From the NCBI RefSeq assembly GCF_010820565.1, contig NZ_JAAIJQ010000009.1, positions 34,860 to 98,859 of the forward strand: a stretch of DNA of 64,000 bases, given 5' to 3'. The notes below the pieces were generated by a model. The model ran no database searches. It was not told where the DNA came from and was given only the letters and a program-made list of their open reading frames with translations. Numbering within the stretch: the first letter of the stretch is position 1; each line of letters starts with the position of its first letter. Origin of the DNA: Thiorhodococcus minor (lineage in GTDB: Bacteria; Pseudomonadota; Gammaproteobacteria; Chromatiales; Chromatiaceae). The translations under genes and the position numbers were made by a program. Shown one piece after another: positions 62,282 through 64,000 of the stretch.

Positions 62282-62827
62282 ATGCATGGTTCTCTCCGAT
62301 TCACTCTGTCCTCCCTGGTGTTGCTCGGCCTGGTCGCCGGCCTTGGCGGATGCGCAAGCACGCCGCCGCCAGAGCTGCCCGAGCCGGCGCCCGCGACGAC
62401 CGCGCCCTTGCCGCCTCAGCGCGTGCCGGAAGTGAGCACGGCGCCGGCCGAAACGATTCGTCCGACCTATGCGGGACCCTGGGAAGATCCCTCAAGTCCC
62501 CTGTACGAGCGGACCATCTATTTCGACTACGACAGCGCCGAGATCAAGCCCGAGTATGTGGCGCTGATGCGCACCCACGCACGCTACCTGGGCAGTCATA
62601 CCGATACCCGCGTCACCCTCGAAGGGCACACCGACGAGCGCGGTACCCGCGAGTACAACCTGGCGCTGGGGGATCAGCGTGCCGAGTCCGTGCGACGCGT
62701 CATGCTCGCCGAGGGTGTGCTGCCGGATCAGATGGCGACGCTCAGCTATGGCGAAGAGCGCCCCGTCGAGCCGGGGCACAACGAGCAGTCCTGGCGGCGT
62801 AATCGTCGCGTGATCGTCCAGTATTGA
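62282..62827 (+). CDS. pal: Pal, peptidoglycan-associated lipoprotein
   Basis: A 181-residue outer membrane lipoprotein. The signal peptide ends at the lipobox GLGGC with the lipidated Cys at residue 24. A Pro-rich linker is followed by an OmpA-like domain with IYFDYDSAEIKPEY, LEGHTDERGTREYNLALGDQRAESV and SYGEERPVEPG, the peptidoglycan-binding residues. I use ATG 62282; it gives a typical short n-region. Confidence 0.95.
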   Translation: MHGSLRFTLSSLVLLGLVAGLGGCASTPPPELPEPAPATTAPLPPQRVPEVSTAPAETIRPTYAGPWEDPSSPLYERTIYFDYDSAEIKPEYVALMRTHARYLGSHTDTRVTLEGHTDERGTREYNLALGDQRAESVRRVMLAEGVLPDQMATLSYGEERPVEPGHNEQSWRRNRRVIVQY

Positions 62828-62840
62828 GGGAAGCTGTCCT

Positions 62841-63743
62841 ATGAAGGCGTCTATGCTGCGTATTTCGCTCGTCGCTACTGGCTTGACCGCTGCGTTCTGG
62901 CTCCAGGCCGCTCCAGCCGCGGATCCAGAGCTGGAAGGGCGCATCGGGCGGCTCGAGCGCATCCTGGAGAATCAAACGGGATCCGAGCTGTTGCTGCAGG
63001 TCCAGCGCCTGCAGACCGAAATGCAGGAGCTGCGCGGCATGGTCGAGCAGCAGCGCTTCGACATCGAAAAGCTGCAGCGCCAGCAGCGCGATCAGTTCAT
63101 CGATCTGGACTCGCGGCTGAGTGGCGCTGGCGCGGCTGGGCAGCCCTCATCGCTGGGCGGCTCGACAGCCATCGGCCAGGCCAAGCCGACACTGCCGCCG
63201 GGCATGGTCGACGCCAGCGGCGGGGGGCTGGACCCATCTGGCACCTTCGGCCAGCCGCAAGGGGCCGCCGCGCCTCAGGCGCCCGCGCGCCCCAATCCGA
63301 CCGGGATTCCCGCGCTGCCCTCGCCAGAGACCATCGGCGGCAGTGAGCGCGACCTCTACAGCCGCGGATTCGAGCTGCTCAAGGACCGCAAGTACGAAGA
63401 GTCCAAGACGGCCTTCAACGAGCTGCTGCGCCGCTATCCCCAAGGCGAGTTCGCGGACAACGCCCGCTACTGGCTGGGCGAGACCTATTATGTCCTGCGC
63501 GATTATCCCGCGGCCTTGGCCGAGTACGATCGCCTGGTCCAGCTCAACCCGGGCAGCCCCAAAGTCCCCGGGGCCTTGCTCAAGATCGGCTTCATCCAAT
63601 ACGAGCAAAAGGACTACGCCCAGGCCAAGCAAACCCTCGAGCAAGTCGTCCGCAGGTACCCCAACAGCACCGAGGCCCGACTCGCCCGCAGCCGCTTGGA
63701 GCGCATCGGAACATCAGGACCCGCAGCAGCCCAGCGTCCCTGA
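62841..63743 (+). CDS. cpoB: CpoB/YbgF, Tol-Pal accessory TPR protein
   Basis: A 300-residue periplasmic protein that coordinates PBP1B activity with Tol during division. It has a signal peptide ending near APAAA, a trimerising coiled coil at residues 25-90 (LEGRIGRLERILENQTGSEL onward), a Pro/Gly-rich linker and a C-terminal TPR domain (SERDLYSRGFELLKDRKYEESKTAFNELLRRYP and two further repeats). It ends the tol-pal operon; a tRNA-Lys gene with its own promoter follows. Confidence 0.93.
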   Translation: MKASMLRISLVATGLTAAFWLQAAPAADPELEGRIGRLERILENQTGSELLLQVQRLQTEMQELRGMVEQQRFDIEKLQRQQRDQFIDLDSRLSGAGAAGQPSSLGGSTAIGQAKPTLPPGMVDASGGGLDPSGTFGQPQGAAAPQAPARPNPTGIPALPSPETIGGSERDLYSRGFELLKDRKYEESKTAFNELLRRYPQGEFADNARYWLGETYYVLRDYPAALAEYDRLVQLNPGSPKVPGALLKIGFIQYEQKDYAQAKQTLEQVVRRYPNSTEARLARSRLERIGTSGPAAAQRP

Positions 63744-63790
63744 GCCAGCTCAGGCTGCCGAGCAGGTGCGACCCGATGTCGCGCGCCTGC

Positions 63791-63818
63791 TTGAAAAGCG
63801 GAGGCATTCGACTATAAT
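63791..63818 (+). promoter_or_regulatory. Promoter of tRNA-Lys
   Basis: TTGAAA (63791-63796) and a perfect TATAAT (63813-63818) are 16 nt apart. The tRNA gene starts 13 bp after the -10 box, the normal spacing for a stable-RNA promoter. Confidence 0.8.
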
Positions 63819-63830
63819 GGGCAGTCTTTC

Positions 63831-63906
63831 GCGCCCTTAGCTCAGCTGGTAGAGCATCTGACTTTTAATCAGGTGGTCGCAGGTTCGAACCCTGCAGGGC
63901 GCACCA
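63831..63906 (+). tRNA. tRNA-Lys (anticodon TTT)
   Basis: The cloverleaf is complete. The acceptor GCGCCCT pairs with AGGGCGC, the D-arm is AGCTCAGCTGGTAGAGC, the anticodon loop CTTTTAA gives TTT, and the T-arm is GCAGGTTCGAACCCTGC. The CCA end is encoded. It reads both Lys codons AAA and AAG. The remaining 94 bp of the window downstream show no gene or terminator I can support. Confidence 0.98.
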
Positions 63907-64000
63907 TACAGTCAACGGCTTAGTGAGCCTGGCCACCGTCCCTGATGGATTTTCCCCTTTAAATAGTCATTTTGCATGAGGGAGAGGGGTGGGCCTCCCT

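Overview
The window is a continuous, GC-rich, chromosomal stretch from a gammaproteobacterium, most likely a purple sulfur bacterium (Chromatiaceae). The best evidence is a sulfur-globule-type Gly/Tyr/Pro/Trp-rich secreted protein (6906-7217). Next to it is a peroxiredoxin-glutaredoxin fusion plus a glutathione-reductase-like enzyme with NADH-type fingerprint residues, the arrangement known for the glutathione amide system of Chromatium. The housekeeping clusters (sdhCDAB-sdhE-ygfX, tamAB, ybgC-tolQRAB-pal-cpoB) are gammaproteobacterial. I see no prophage, plasmid replication gene, CRISPR array or rRNA.

Layout. 0.4-3.7 kb: a three-gene ABC importer of the iron/AfuA type. 3.8-6.3 kb (minus): thiol redox operon garA-garB with a promoter and a palindromic candidate operator. 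6.4-7.7 kb: a structured inverted-repeat element, the sulfur globule protein, a 159-bp MITE and a large hairpin. 7.7-16.6 kb: glucokinase, tamA-tamB, an LpxL-type acyltransferase and a flippase-like membrane protein. 16.6-20.8 kb: succinate dehydrogenase with its assembly factor. 20.8-24.5 kb: a GalE-like epimerase and a PhoPQ-like two-component system with an upstream PepSY protein. 24.6-31.97 kb (minus): His-rich secreted protein, DegQ-type protease, small heat shock protein with a ROSE-like leader, MobA, alpha-carbonic anhydrase, small membrane protein, second two-component system. 31.97-36.7 kb: repeat-dense spacer, HrpB helicase, a RAYT transposase coupled to a cupin. 36.9-42.2 kb: flavin reductase, pyruvate kinase, tRNA-Val, SulP transporter and universal stress protein. 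42.3-43.9 kb (minus): a membrane-anchored TIR protein behind two small membrane proteins. 44.2-47 kb: overlapping TldD/TldE pair. 47-57.7 kb: second MITE copy, BLUF photoreceptor, DUF4124 protein, Wzx-like flippase, L,D-transpeptidase, AI-2E-family permease, K+-channel-like protein, RlmI, YyaL-like protein, isoprenylcysteine-methyltransferase-like protein. 58-63.9 kb: the complete Tol-Pal operon and tRNA-Lys.

Most of the window is core metabolism and envelope biogenesis. The accessory signal lies in the spacers. They hold a two-copy MITE with about 95 percent identical copies in opposite orientation, at least three families of REP-like palindromes, and a resident RAYT that could mobilise GTAG/GGAG-headed REPs. 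The candidates most worth testing are the 159-bp MITE pair, the NADH-type glutathione (amide) operon, the TIR/membrane-protein trio, the GalE with its catalytic tyrosine changed to cysteine, and the unassigned inverted-repeat element at 6445-6636.
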